41,218 nucleotides of DNA from an uncultured Clostridiaceae bacterium (GCA_958402495.1 CATXTS010000004.1:1-41218), one strand, 5' to 3'; shown: positions 16,116 to 24,843, counted from the first letter of the stretch. Notes: generated by a model not told the origin, from the letters alone. A program made the numbers and translations.

Positions 16116-17441
16116 TTATTCAAAATAGAAATATTCTACCGTAAAACTACTATTTCTTTTTCCACCTCCGGTATTGGTATCATCTGTATGACTACCTGGA
16201 AAAGTAACAGATAGTGTCGTACCACTAAAAGAACAACTAACACCAGCACCTACATAAGCATTATAGTTTTGTTGCCAACCATATACATTATAAGAACAAG
16301 TTTTTAACATAACTGCTACTAATTGTTTTCCTGTATTATAACTAACCGTTTTATTCCCATTTAATCTATCATTAAAAGAATAAGTAGCACTTTTTAAAGC
16401 TGATTTTCCTGCATTATTTCCTGCTGCATAGCCAGCATTATAGCCATTATTATAGCTATTGTTAACGTCTGTTCCATTTCCTGTAATTTTCTGTCCATTC
16501 ACATAGGCAGTTTTTCCACTACTTAAATTATTGGCATTTGCTGTTGCATCGGATGTATAGGTTCCCGTTACTCCAGCTATATTCTGTCCTTTTGCTACTT
16601 TTACTTCTGTCACTCCTAATACATTTTGTAAATCTTTTTCACTAATTCCTATATAACCATCTCCACCTAAGTTATGACCTCCTACGCCTCCAAAAGCACC
16701 ATATGGTGCTTGTAAACATAGTCTTTTTACACCATCTCCATTAACTGTATACCAATGAGCACCTGCATAATTTGTAACACCCACATTTGTATAAGTAGAA
16801 TTTAAATAAGTTTGGGCATTTCCTCCATTGCCATAATGCGATAAATTCGGCAATGTACCAGTTACTAGTTTTCCTCCACTATAGGCTTTATAGCCTGCTA
16901 ATATCTTATCTGCTGTTGCATTGGTTTGGGCTAGTAAAGAATTTATAGTATTTAACTGATTTTGTAAATCCTGTATTTTTGCTTCTTTCTCACTGACTTG
17001 TTTTTTTAATTCTGCTATTTCTATATCTTTAGAAGCAATCTGTGCTTTTAAATCTTCTATTTCTTTTTGTAAATTGGCTATCTGCACATTTAAATCCTCT
17101 ATTTGTTTTTTTAATTCTGCATTTTCTGTCTGCAAACTAACTACCTGTTTTTGTAATTCTTCTACTTGTTTTTGTAGTAAAGCTATAATTTCATCCTTCT
17201 TTGTAGACTCTTCATCTTCTGATAGTTCACCACCTGTTTCCAATTCATAGTATAACTGATTAAGTTGCATAGCCTCTGCTTCTCCAGCTAATACTATATT
17301 TTGTTTAGCTTGCTTTGCTTTTGTAATAATACCATCCTCTCCAATAGTCATATTTATGCTAATACCTGCTAAAATAATTAATATAATAATGGTAACTACT
17401 AACGATACCATTGTCATACCTGTTTCTTTTAATTGCTTCAT
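16116..17441 (-). CDS. Prepilin-like surface protein with coiled-coil stalk
   Basis: A 441-residue protein. The N-terminus is GMTMVSLVVTIIILIILAGI followed by GEDGIITKAKQAKQN, the linker shared by all prepilin-like proteins in this window, again with no glutamate at mature position 5 (MTMVS). Residues about 75-165 are an uninterrupted heptad coiled coil rich in E, K, Q and L. After NATADKILAGYKAYSGGK come phage-tail/adhesin-like repeats (VTGTLPN, GKTAYVNGQKITGNG, a GYNAGYAAGNNAG stretch) and an aromatic C-terminal domain ending FTVEYFYFE. It is probably a membrane-anchored stalk with a terminal head. It is a near relative of the frameshifted gene immediately downstream. Confidence 0.7.
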   Translation of the reverse strand: MKQLKETGMTMVSLVVTIIILIILAGISINMTIGEDGIITKAKQAKQNIVLAGEAEAMQLNQLYYELETGGELSEDEESTKKDEIIALLQKQVEELQKQVVSLQTENAELKKQIEDLNVQIANLQKEIEDLKAQIASKDIEIAELKKQVSEKEAKIQDLQNQLNTINSLLAQTNATADKILAGYKAYSGGKLVTGTLPNLSHYGNGGNAQTYLNSTYTNVGVTNYAGAHWYTVNGDGVKRLCLQAPYGAFGGVGGHNLGGDGYIGISEKDLQNVLGVTEVKVAKGQNIAGVTGTYTSDATANANNLSSGKTAYVNGQKITGNGTDVNNSYNNGYNAGYAAGNNAGKSALKSATYSFNDRLNGNKTVSYNTGKQLVAVMLKTCSYNVYGWQQNYNAYVGAGVSCSFSGTTLSVTFPGSHTDDTNTGGGKRNSSFTVEYFYFE

Positions 17442-17551
17442 TTTCCATTCCTCTTTCTCCTATGTTTTCCCTTTTATTTTCTCTGTTCACATTTATTTTT
17501 TCAATTTATCTTATGTAACTACATGAATAATACTTTAGAAAAAAAGAAAAA

Positions 17552-17570
17552 AACTGGAAGTTTTCCAGTT
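17552..17570 (-). terminator. Terminator of the FGE-like surface gene
   Basis: AACTGGAA and TTCCAGTT form a perfect 8-bp stem with a three-base loop. On the minus strand a long U-rich tract follows, 20 bases past the stop at 17590. Confidence 0.85.
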
Positions 17571-17589
17571 CCTGTTTTTCTATTTTATC

Positions 17590-18828
17590 CTAAAAAGTAT
17601 ATAAGATAGGTCTGAAGGAAGTTCCAGCAGATTTTTCACCACTTGTACTACCAATACTTTCTCTCACACTGGTATAGAAAAGTCCATTGTGATTATAATA
17701 TCTGCCACCTCTACAAGTTCCTGGGCAAGCAGTATTGCCTTCTATTCTAGTACAATATTCGGTTGTCCATTCATATAAATTAGATGCTAAATCATTAATT
17801 TTACATCTTTCATCTTTTGACTCATCATCTCTACCAGTATTTTTTAAAGAATCATTAAACGAATCTTTAATAGAATAGGTTTTATCATTGGAACATTTCT
17901 GAATAAACACTATAGCTGTATCATAAGCATAGCTATTAATTAAATCTGTTTCAAAACTTGTTTTATGATACATATCTCTGCACGCCATGGCTGCTTTTGT
18001 TTGTGTTGTATAATTCCAAATTTCACCTTCTTTTTTTTCAGGTTCTAGAGAAACACTTAAACTTTTTTTAACATAGGGTACTATACCATCTCTATAACTA
18101 GATTCATATCTACCAATATAGTAACCACCATTTATTTTTACACTTTCCACAAAACCACTTAAATTTCTAGCTGTCGTATTTGTTCCTTCTAAGGTTTCCA
18201 ATTCATTCGAGATTCTAAACTGTACTAATTCTTTATAAATTCCATAATTATTTTCTATACCTGTTTCTTGCTCAAATTGATTTGCACTTTGTATTAACGT
18301 TTCTTTTCCTGTCCCCATATATTTTTTTTGCGTCTCATCCCATATTCCTGTATCAAAAGTATATCTTCCTAAAGTAATGTTTTCTTTGGTTCCATCTGCT
18401 TTTAAGAATTCTCCTACTGGTACCCATACAAATTGATTTCCATCTATATCCTCTATTACCACGCCATTTGCTACATATATATCTGATTCCATAGATACTT
18501 TGAAACCATCTGGAATAACAACTTGGTTATGCCTCTTATCTATTAATATCGTATTTTCAGTTGCATATATTCCTTGATTTCTCCATTCTTCTACTGTCTT
18601 TGGTGTATATTTATCCTCTCCATTTTCTAAAGTATTATATAACGCATTTAACATTTTTGCCTCTTCTTCTTGTGCTATTAAAATATTTTGTCTAGCTTGT
18701 TTAGTCTTTGTAATAATCCCATCTTCTCCTATCGTTGTTTGTATGCCTACACCAGCTAAGATAATTAAAATGATAATGGTAATCACTAGGGCAATCAAAG
18801 TAATTGCTTCTTCATTGGTTTGTTTCAT
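17590..18828 (-). CDS. Prepilin-like surface protein with FGE-sulfatase/C-type-lectin-like domain
   Basis: A 412-residue protein. Residues 1-45 are a prepilin-like leader and helix (EAITLIALVITIIILIILAGV) plus GEDGIITKTKQARQN. From about residue 110 it resembles the formylglycine-generating-enzyme (SUMF1) fold, a C-type-lectin-like scaffold: DGNQFVWVPVGEF, GGYYIGRYESSY, then NDLASNLYEWTTEY, CRGGRYYN, and a C-terminal SAGTSFRPILYTF. It probably works as a binding head, not an enzyme. This fold is the usual scaffold of diversity-generating-retroelement targets, but no template repeat or reverse transcriptase is visible here. It is the first gene of the leftward prepilin-like series. Confidence 0.72.
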   Translation of the reverse strand: MKQTNEEAITLIALVITIIILIILAGVGIQTTIGEDGIITKTKQARQNILIAQEEEAKMLNALYNTLENGEDKYTPKTVEEWRNQGIYATENTILIDKRHNQVVIPDGFKVSMESDIYVANGVVIEDIDGNQFVWVPVGEFLKADGTKENITLGRYTFDTGIWDETQKKYMGTGKETLIQSANQFEQETGIENNYGIYKELVQFRISNELETLEGTNTTARNLSGFVESVKINGGYYIGRYESSYRDGIVPYVKKSLSVSLEPEKKEGEIWNYTTQTKAAMACRDMYHKTSFETDLINSYAYDTAIVFIQKCSNDKTYSIKDSFNDSLKNTGRDDESKDERCKINDLASNLYEWTTEYCTRIEGNTACPGTCRGGRYYNHNGLFYTSVRESIGSTSGEKSAGTSFRPILYTF

Positions 18829-18952
18829 CTTTTTTTCCTCTTTCTTTTCTATTTCATATTACCTTTTTATTTTCCTAATAGTTACTCTGTTTTTCAATTA
18901 CTTTTATGTAGCTTTTTGCATATCATTTTTTTCACTTTCATAGCACTAGAAA

Positions 18953-18976
18953 AAGCTAACCTTTTATAGTTAGCTT
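18953..18976 (-). terminator. Terminator of the Nudix gene
   Basis: AAGCTAAC and GTTAGCTT form a perfect 8-bp stem with an eight-base loop. On the minus strand TTTCT follows, 26 bases past the stop at 19002. Confidence 0.75.
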
Positions 18977-19001
18977 CCTCCAATTTTTTCTATCCTTTTT
19001 T

Positions 19002-19619
19002 CTATGTTAATTCTATTACTTTTTGTAAAACATCTCCATATTTTTGTATAGCTGTTTCTCCTTTGTTTACCAAGAAATCTTCGAATGTATAAGTTGTTTG
19101 TATTTCTAAGTTCTTTCCGTTTTCTGGTTTAATCCAATAACCAGTTATTTCGCCACACTCTTTTTGTAAAAGAGAATATACTTCTTTTGCATTTAGCTTA
19201 ACAATTCCATTCACCTCATTTGTATCGAAGTGAAAATCTTCTATATTTCCTTGAAACTTATAAACATATACATTAGAAAAGGCTCTGTCTTTGAAAACAG
19301 TCCCATCTGCTTTTATTTTATCCATTTTAAAGGTATATACATTCACTTTCTCAGCTTTTTCATAATCTACTAAAATGCCTATTTCTTCTTGAATCTCCCT
19401 TCCAAAAGCCTCACAGATAGTTTCTCCTGCCATCACATGCCCAGAGGCTGTGGTATATAATTTATTTTCTTCTTTACGAATTTGAAAATAGATATTTCCT
19501 TCCTCATCATAAATCCAACAATGTACGGTATTATGCCATAAAGCATTAGCATGTACATAATTTCTCTCAAACTTTCCTATATATTTCTTATTTTCATCGT
19601 AAACATCCAAATATTCCAT
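19002..19619 (-). CDS. Nudix hydrolase, isopentenyl-diphosphate-isomerase-like group
   Basis: A 205-residue cytoplasmic enzyme with a complete Nudix box, GHVMAGETICEAFGREIQEE followed by IGI (G-x5-E-x7-REUxEEUGU), at about residues 59-81. The start (YLDVYDENKKYIGK, then HANALWHNTVHCWIYDEEG) is typical of the YfcD/IPP-isomerase-like Nudix proteins, whose substrates are mostly unknown. The extra about 60 residues at the C-terminus are unassigned. It is a single gene with its own terminator. Confidence 0.82.
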   Translation of the reverse strand: MEYLDVYDENKKYIGKFERNYVHANALWHNTVHCWIYDEEGNIYFQIRKEENKLYTTASGHVMAGETICEAFGREIQEEIGILVDYEKAEKVNVYTFKMDKIKADGTVFKDRAFSNVYVYKFQGNIEDFHFDTNEVNGIVKLNAKEVYSLLQKECGEITGYWIKPENGKNLEIQTTYTFEDFLVNKGETAIQKYGDVLQKVIELT

Positions 19620-19810
19620 GTTTAGTCTCCTTTCCCATTTTTACAAAAATTTTCCGTACATTTACTTTTATGGATTATCCCCCATTTACCACTAGTTTTT
19701 TGCATTTTATAAGAAATCAAAATCTATTATTTTATTTTCTCTAAAATTACTTCTTTTTTCAATTATTTTTATGTATATGCTTATATATCCTTTTCTTGAT
19801 TTGTGCAAAC

Positions 19811-19837
19811 AAAGACCAACCATTTAGATTAGTCTTT
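19811..19837 (-). terminator. Probable terminator of the YerB-like gene
   Basis: AAAGACCAA (19811-19819) and TTAGTCTTT (19829-19837) form a 9-bp stem with one G-U pair, past the stop at 19853. The tail is only GTTTG, so it may be weak. The rest of 19620-19810 holds nothing recognisable beyond the Nudix 5' region. Confidence 0.5.
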
Positions 19838-19852
19838 ATCTTTTATCACCCT

Positions 19853-20959
19853 TTATGAATTTACTTGTGTATTGGTATTGTTTTCATTAGAGTTTATACC
19901 AGGTTCTATTTTTATCTCACTATCTATTGGGCACATTTGGATAAATGTATTTCCATCATTTACTTCTATCTCTTTTCCATTCATATCCTTATAGACCGTT
20001 TGTGCACTTCTAGAAGATTTCTCACAAGTAATTTTGATAGCCTTACCATTTGTAATGTAATATCCCTCTAAAGTACCTACATTATCTAATGTTTGTCTTC
20101 CTTTATTTTCACCATCATTTAAAGTCGTATTTTTTACTTTAGCAATAATAATATTTTTAGTCGTTACTGTCTCTTTCGTTGTCCAATCTACTTGTTTGGT
20201 ACCTCTAGAATAACGAACATATCTACCAGTTACTTCATCATACTCATATTTAACCGTATTGCTGGTAGAATATGGTATAGTAACTGTGGTAGCTATCATT
20301 TCACTATCTAATGTAACAGGGTCTGCTACATAATTTAATACACTCTCTTTTTTAGAAGTCGTTTGATAGCCTTTTCTATTAGCAATTTCTAAGATTTTTT
20401 GTGTGCTAGTCGCTACATTATGTGGTGATGATTTATCTTTAACTCTCCAAAAAGAAGTAGAGCTTTCATAAATTCCATTAATATTATTAACTCCTAATTT
20501 CGTAATATCGGACTGTGCTTGTGGACTCCAACCAAAATGTACATAAATAGCATCATTTTCTAAAGCATAATCTAAATAGTAATGTCTAGCACTTCTAACA
20601 GGACCAATTTTGTCTAAATCAGAACCCTTAAATAGTTCCATTAATCTAGTTTCTCCACCCTCTACAATCATTTCATATACTAAATATGCATCATTTAATC
20701 CAGCTTGCGGCATAGCTGCTTTATGATTATCTATCATTACAGCAATCGGTCTATCATTTCCTTGAAAGATTTTAGGTTCTTTAATTTCTACTACTTTTTT
20801 ATCATCTTCTACATTGGTATTTCCTTGTTCTCCTACTGATACGGTTTTATTTTGATTATCGTTTACTATTTTAATGGCTAAAAGTACTCCTGCTGCGATA
20901 ATTAAAATTACCAAAATGACTACTAAAATTTTAATTCCATTTGAATTTTTCATTGTCAT
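19853..20959 (-). CDS. YerB-like DUF3048 domain protein
   Basis: A 368-residue exported protein with an N-terminal membrane anchor (about residues 9-28, ILVVILVILIIAAGVLLAIK), a short charged linker and a DUF3048 (YerB) domain: RPIAVMIDNHKAAMPQAGL, YEMIVEGGETRLM, KIGPVRSARHYY, and HFGWSPQAQ. A C-terminal part continues to PIDSEIKIEP with an Asn-rich tail. The function is unknown; B. subtilis YerB is a lipoprotein, whereas this one has no lipobox cysteine and stays anchored by its helix. Two ATGs lie two codons apart and the true start is uncertain. Confidence 0.8.
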   Translation of the reverse strand: MTMKNSNGIKILVVILVILIIAAGVLLAIKIVNDNQNKTVSVGEQGNTNVEDDKKVVEIKEPKIFQGNDRPIAVMIDNHKAAMPQAGLNDAYLVYEMIVEGGETRLMELFKGSDLDKIGPVRSARHYYLDYALENDAIYVHFGWSPQAQSDITKLGVNNINGIYESSTSFWRVKDKSSPHNVATSTQKILEIANRKGYQTTSKKESVLNYVADPVTLDSEMIATTVTIPYSTSNTVKYEYDEVTGRYVRYSRGTKQVDWTTKETVTTKNIIIAKVKNTTLNDGENKGRQTLDNVGTLEGYYITNGKAIKITCEKSSRSAQTVYKDMNGKEIEVNDGNTFIQMCPIDSEIKIEPGINSNENNTNTQVNS

Positions 20960-20982
20960 CTTCCATTCCCTTCTAGTTTAAA

Positions 20983-21348
20983 TTATATTTTACTAATGAA
21001 TAATATTCCAGCTACTATAATTGAATTTAATGCAGCCAATACCACTGCTCCTGCTGCTACATCTTTAGCAAGCTTTGCTAGTGGATGAATTTCTTTTGTA
21101 CATAAATTTACAGCTGTTTCTATGGCAGTATTGACTACCTCTGTTACAATCACAAAGAAACAAGCAAACACTACAAATAACCATTCTGTTACTGTTAGTT
21201 TGAATATAAAACAGGCAATCAAAACCAATAGCATAATCACCAATTGAATCTGTATATTTCTTTGAGACTTAATGGCGTACCAAATTCCATTAATTGCATT
21301 TTGAAAGGCTTTGATTAGATTCTTATTTTTTAGTCTTTCTTCTTCCAT
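20983..21348 (-). CDS. dgkA: Diacylglycerol/undecaprenol kinase
   Basis: A 121-residue membrane enzyme with three hydrophobic helices that phosphorylates diacylglycerol or undecaprenol. Family motifs are present: FQNAINGIWYAIKSQRNIQIQ, VVNTAIETAVNL (catalytic E-x-x-NTAIE block) and AKDVAAGAVVLAA. In Bacillota the homologue is mainly an undecaprenol kinase. It follows ybeY by 12 bases in the usual order. Confidence 0.9.
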   Translation of the reverse strand: MEEERLKNKNLIKAFQNAINGIWYAIKSQRNIQIQLVIMLLVLIACFIFKLTVTEWLFVVFACFFVIVTEVVNTAIETAVNLCTKEIHPLAKLAKDVAAGAVVLAALNSIIVAGILFISKI

Positions 21349-21360
21349 TTTTACTACCTC

Positions 21361-21852
21361 TTATGTATTATCCCTTGTAATATGTAACTGTTCTAGTATA
21401 GCTTCTTCTTTAGGTCTCATCAATACTTTATCTTTTTCTTCTATATGGTCATAACCCATTAGATGATAAAATCCATGTACTAACATATAAGCTAATTCCC
21501 TTTCAACACTATGTCCATATTCTTGTGCTTGCTGCTTTACCCTATCTATAGAAATAACAATATCTCCTAACACTTCTTGTATTGGTAGTGAGACCTGTTC
21601 TTTTATGAGTATGTCTAATTCTTGTTTTTCAAACATAGGGAAAGATAAGACATCTGTTTCTTTATCTATCTGTCGATAGGTCTGATTTAAAATACGAATG
21701 TGTTCTGGTGTCGTTAAGGTCACACTCATATATAAATTTAATGCAGTTAATCCTTCTTGATTAAAACAGGTTTGCACTACTTTTTGTATCAGTTCTTGAT
21801 AAGGTATATTTTCTTCTACATCTAAAAAATGAATAGCAACTACTTCCTGCAT
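21361..21852 (-). CDS. ybeY: Endoribonuclease YbeY (rRNA maturation factor)
   Basis: A 163-residue zinc metalloprotein involved in 16S rRNA 3'-end maturation and ribosome quality control. The signature HGFYHLMGYDH carries three zinc-binding histidines. The preceding ETDVLSFP and LGDIVIS blocks are also typical. The start overlaps the end of the upstream unknown gene by 13 bases, implying coupling. Confidence 0.92.
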   Translation of the reverse strand: MQEVVAIHFLDVEENIPYQELIQKVVQTCFNQEGLTALNLYMSVTLTTPEHIRILNQTYRQIDKETDVLSFPMFEKQELDILIKEQVSLPIQEVLGDIVISIDRVKQQAQEYGHSVERELAYMLVHGFYHLMGYDHIEEKDKVLMRPKEEAILEQLHITRDNT

Positions 21853-23051
21853 AATGCTTTCCTTCCTATAAAACTTCCTTGTGATAAATAATTGTTTTTT
21901 AGTTCTCTCATAGCGCCTAAGGTTACTAACTTGTCTTTATAAAATTGAATGATTTTATAATAACGGTTTTCATTCTTACGTACTTCTTTTAAATCACTAC
22001 TAATAAATAAAATTTCTTTCTTATTCCTATACTCTATATAGTCTACCTTCTTGTTTTTTTCAATCTCTTGGTAATCTTTCCAGAACTGCTTATAAAAATC
22101 TCTTTGTGCTGGTTTGTCCCAGTAAATCTTAGTAGAAAGAAGCTTAATATTATAATCTTCTATTAAACGAATTAATAAAGAATAGGCCTTTTCTTGTTTC
22201 TTGATAACTCTGGTATCTACAATTAAGCTTCTGGTATCTTTTAATAATTTCACATAGCATTGCTCTGCTACAATAAGTGGTAAACTGTGTGTAAACAATT
22301 TTCTACTAATCGCTAGTAAAATCATCTTCTTTTCTATACCATCATTTTGGTCTAATTTTCCGACACTAAATTTTTCAAATTTATCATATTCTTCTAAAAT
22401 CTCTTTATAGGTATTGGTTTCATCATTTTCTATTTTTAAAGGTAAAATATTCGTAATATATTCTTCTAACGTAGAAAATATTTTTTCATATACCTCTTCT
22501 TTATTTTGATAACTTAAATTATCTGCTAATTTAATAGAAAAATGTTTTAGTAATCCTTTATATAATCCATCCATTTTGCTAACATAAAAAGGAAGATATC
22601 TTTGCATTAATTTTGGTTTATCCAATTCTTTTAAAGTCTCATAGTCTAATTCTAATAGATATTTTTGTTTAATGTATTTATATTCTAAATATTCGCTTTC
22701 TTTAATATGAATGACTTCATAATATCTAGATAATGCACTTTTTTCAAATTCTGTAGCCGTATCATTTTTTACTTTCTTATAAATGGAATCCATGATATGT
22801 TTATCAATCGCTTCTAAATATAAAGAAAAGGTATCCTCATATTTCTGATGGATGGCTTCTTTTTTCTCTGTATCTTCTTCTGTTTCATTTTGCTGCTCTA
22901 TTTCATAAGCCTTTAACACATTATTTCTTTTAATCGATATCAACATGCCATTAATCCCTATTTTTGTAGGAATTAACATTTTTGTAATGGTATTGGTTAT
23001 CTTCGTGAAAAACGTTTTGTCTGCATAGACTCTAAGACTTCTTTCTTCCAT
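21840..23051 (-). CDS. Unknown 403-residue protein in the phoH/yqfF position
   Basis: I do not recognise this protein. It is soluble, rich in Lys, Glu, Tyr and Leu, with long predicted helices (for example EKKEAIHQKYEDTFSLYLEA and YLEYKYIKQKYLLELDYETL) and no membrane segment, P-loop or HD motif. It sits between yqfD and ybeY, where most Bacillota carry phoH and the 7TM-HD gene yqfF; it has neither the PhoH ATPase motif nor HD residues, so it is not a divergent copy of either. The frame is open to 23111, inside yqfD, but the ATG at 23051 follows AAAGGAAGGATACC and is preferred. It overlaps ybeY by 13 bases. Operon context suggests a role in sporulation or RNA metabolism. Confidence 0.7.
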   Translation of the reverse strand: MEERSLRVYADKTFFTKITNTITKMLIPTKIGINGMLISIKRNNVLKAYEIEQQNETEEDTEKKEAIHQKYEDTFSLYLEAIDKHIMDSIYKKVKNDTATEFEKSALSRYYEVIHIKESEYLEYKYIKQKYLLELDYETLKELDKPKLMQRYLPFYVSKMDGLYKGLLKHFSIKLADNLSYQNKEEVYEKIFSTLEEYITNILPLKIENDETNTYKEILEEYDKFEKFSVGKLDQNDGIEKKMILLAISRKLFTHSLPLIVAEQCYVKLLKDTRSLIVDTRVIKKQEKAYSLLIRLIEDYNIKLLSTKIYWDKPAQRDFYKQFWKDYQEIEKNKKVDYIEYRNKKEILFISSDLKEVRKNENRYYKIIQFYKDKLVTLGAMRELKNNYLSQGSFIGRKALCRK

Positions 23052-23064
23052 GGTATCCTTCCTT

Positions 23065-24249
23065 TCAAAATACAATTTTTTCTTTTGTCCCAATTTCTTC
23101 AAGTACCTCATATATTACCTCAGCCTCCACACTATCTTCTGTTTGCTGATAGTTAATATAGGTATTTAAAATATTTTCTTTATTTGCAATTTGCTCATCT
23201 AAAATTTGTTTGGCTTGTTTTTCTGCCATTTGTTTTGCTTCTTCTATGCTATATTCGATTGGTTCTTCTTTTATTTCATAATTCGTTATTTTACTGACTT
23301 CTATTGGCAAATAAAAATCTGAAAATAATTTTAATTTATTATTCTCTATTATTGTATCATACTTTTCGAATTTTGAAAGTGTTTTATATAAATTTATTGG
23401 AAAATTATTTAATTTTACGGAATATTTCGTTTCCTCGTTTCCAGTCTTTATTCTTTGCAATTGTTTTAACTCTACTTTTTGTGTTTCGGAATACCAAACT
23501 TTTGCCTGTACTTGGCCATTTGCATGCACATATCTAGTGCCTGTATATTTGCCTTCTAGGAACCCACCTACTAAAACAGTTCCTGCTTTAACGGTATCTC
23601 CCTCTTTGACTAGGGGTGTACCATTTAGCGCGTCTACCTTCACAATAATGCCCGGTTTTGTTGCAACAATATTACAATACTCTTCCTCATTAATAATCTC
23701 TGGTTTTTTATCTGCCTCTACTACTTTCACAATGGCATTGGTCCCTTGTAGTTCTATTCCTACCCATGCAATATCATTTCTATCTAATCGTATTTTATTG
23801 ATAATTTCTTTACTATCAACACTACTTTTTAACTTACCAATTGTTAACCCTTCTTCTTGTACTGTTTGTAATAATTCTTCTGTTAGAATTGTCGTATTTC
23901 CTGTAATTTCTATATTCCATACAAAGTTAGATAAAGATAGAATACCTATAAAAATTAATAATAAGAATACAAAAAATAGCTTTCTTTTTTTATATTTATG
24001 AAATATAAAAGGAAGACCTTTTTTAGCTTTTATTTTTACTTTACATTTGGCTTGTTTTGCAATAGTACTGATATTTCTAAAATCATGAATGCTCATATTG
24101 GTATATAATAAAGTAGCTTTTTTTCTTTTACTATTCCACAATAAGATGTGTTTACTAATACACAAATTAATAAAACGCTCTATAAAATAGCCTTCTACTT
24201 CTATATGAACATAACCTAATAAAAAATTTAATAGTATTTTTATGTACAT
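23065..24249 (-). CDS. yqfD: Sporulation protein YqfD
   Basis: A 394-residue membrane protein of the SigE-controlled sporulation family. The N-terminal cytoplasmic part (GYVHIEVEGYFIERFINLC) is followed by one membrane helix (about residues 91-110, FFVFLLLIFIGILSLSNFVW) and an outer domain with IEITGNTTI, LDRNDIAWVGIELQGTNAIV, and GTPLVKEGDTVKAGTVLVGG. Its start overlaps the end of yqfC by ten bases. Confidence 0.88.
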   Translation of the reverse strand: MYIKILLNFLLGYVHIEVEGYFIERFINLCISKHILLWNSKRKKATLLYTNMSIHDFRNISTIAKQAKCKVKIKAKKGLPFIFHKYKKRKLFFVFLLLIFIGILSLSNFVWNIEITGNTTILTEELLQTVQEEGLTIGKLKSSVDSKEIINKIRLDRNDIAWVGIELQGTNAIVKVVEADKKPEIINEEEYCNIVATKPGIIVKVDALNGTPLVKEGDTVKAGTVLVGGFLEGKYTGTRYVHANGQVQAKVWYSETQKVELKQLQRIKTGNEETKYSVKLNNFPINLYKTLSKFEKYDTIIENNKLKLFSDFYLPIEVSKITNYEIKEEPIEYSIEEAKQMAEKQAKQILDEQIANKENILNTYINYQQTEDSVEAEVIYEVLEEIGTKEKIVF

Positions 24250-24551
24250 GATTCTTCCCCTTCATCTACTTGATTTTCAAAATCGATACTTTCAATTTTT
24301 CCCTTTACCATGATATCATCACTAGTCATCTCTTCTAATTTTAAATGAAAACCATTTATATTTACAATACCAATATGGGTACTAATGCGAATATAAAACT
24401 CTTGGTATTCTAAAATGCCTTTATAATTTTCTATTAGCATTTGTTCAAACCCAACTACCGTAATTTTAGCTTCTTGTGAAGATATTTCCTTAGGAATTTC
24501 TAATAGTTCTTCTAGTCGATTTTGCCTTTTCCTAGACTTTGTTTTTCTCAT
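24240..24551 (-). CDS. yqfC: Sporulation protein YqfC (YabP/YqfC family)
   Basis: A 103-residue protein with the YabP/YqfC pattern: LEIPKEI, KITVVGFEQMLIENYKGILE and an internal VNINGFHLKLEEM turn. These proteins act in the mother cell during sporulation. It heads the yqfC-yqfD operon and its start follows GAGGTGGCTT. A promoter could not be assigned with confidence. Confidence 0.85.
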   Translation of the reverse strand: MRKTKSRKRQNRLEELLEIPKEISSQEAKITVVGFEQMLIENYKGILEYQEFYIRISTHIGIVNINGFHLKLEEMTSDDIMVKGKIESIDFENQVDEGEESCT

Positions 24552-24655
24552 AAGCCACCTCTTTCTTTTGACTTTCCTACTCTTTTTTCTATTTTGTTCT
24601 TTATATCTTATTTTCTTTGGTACTAGATTATGCCTGTTATTTTCAAAAGAAAAAA

Positions 24656-24673
24656 CATCCTAAAAATAGGATG
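24656..24673 (-). terminator. Orphan intrinsic terminator between pdaA and yqfC
   Basis: CATCCTA and TAGGATG form a perfect 7-bp stem with an AAAA loop. On the minus strand TTTTTTC follows. The pdaA transcript already ends at 24811-24836, so this second terminator implies a separate short transcript ahead of it. Confidence 0.75.
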
Positions 24674-24740
24674 CTACTTTCTTAAACATAGTCATAGAAA
24701 AAGATAAATATATTTTATCTTTAACCATAGAGTTTTTCAT
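24660..24740 (-). CDS. Possible 26-residue micropeptide in a short transcript
   Basis: On the minus strand an ATG at 24740 opens 26 codons ending in TAG inside the terminator hairpin. The peptide is short and amphipathic (MKNSMVKDKIYLSFSMTM, then FKKVASYF). A TATAAT is present at 24793-24788 with no convincing -35. The ribosome site (AGAAG) is weak. It may equally be a small RNA of about 130 nt. Confidence 0.25.
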   Translation of the reverse strand: MKNSMVKDKIYLSFSMTMFKKVASYF

Positions 24741-24810
24741 GTAATTCTTCTTATTTATGAATCTTTTCTTCTATTCTACTAAATTTTATTATAGCTTTCA
24801 TTCAAGCAAA

Positions 24811-24836
24811 AGACATATAGTTTTAGCTATGTGTCT
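24811..24836 (-). terminator. pdaA terminator
   Basis: AGACATATAG (24811-24820) and CTATGTGTCT (24827-24836) pair with one wobble. On the minus strand TTTTGC follows, just after the pdaA stop. Confidence 0.65.
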
Positions 24837-24843
24837 ATGTTTA

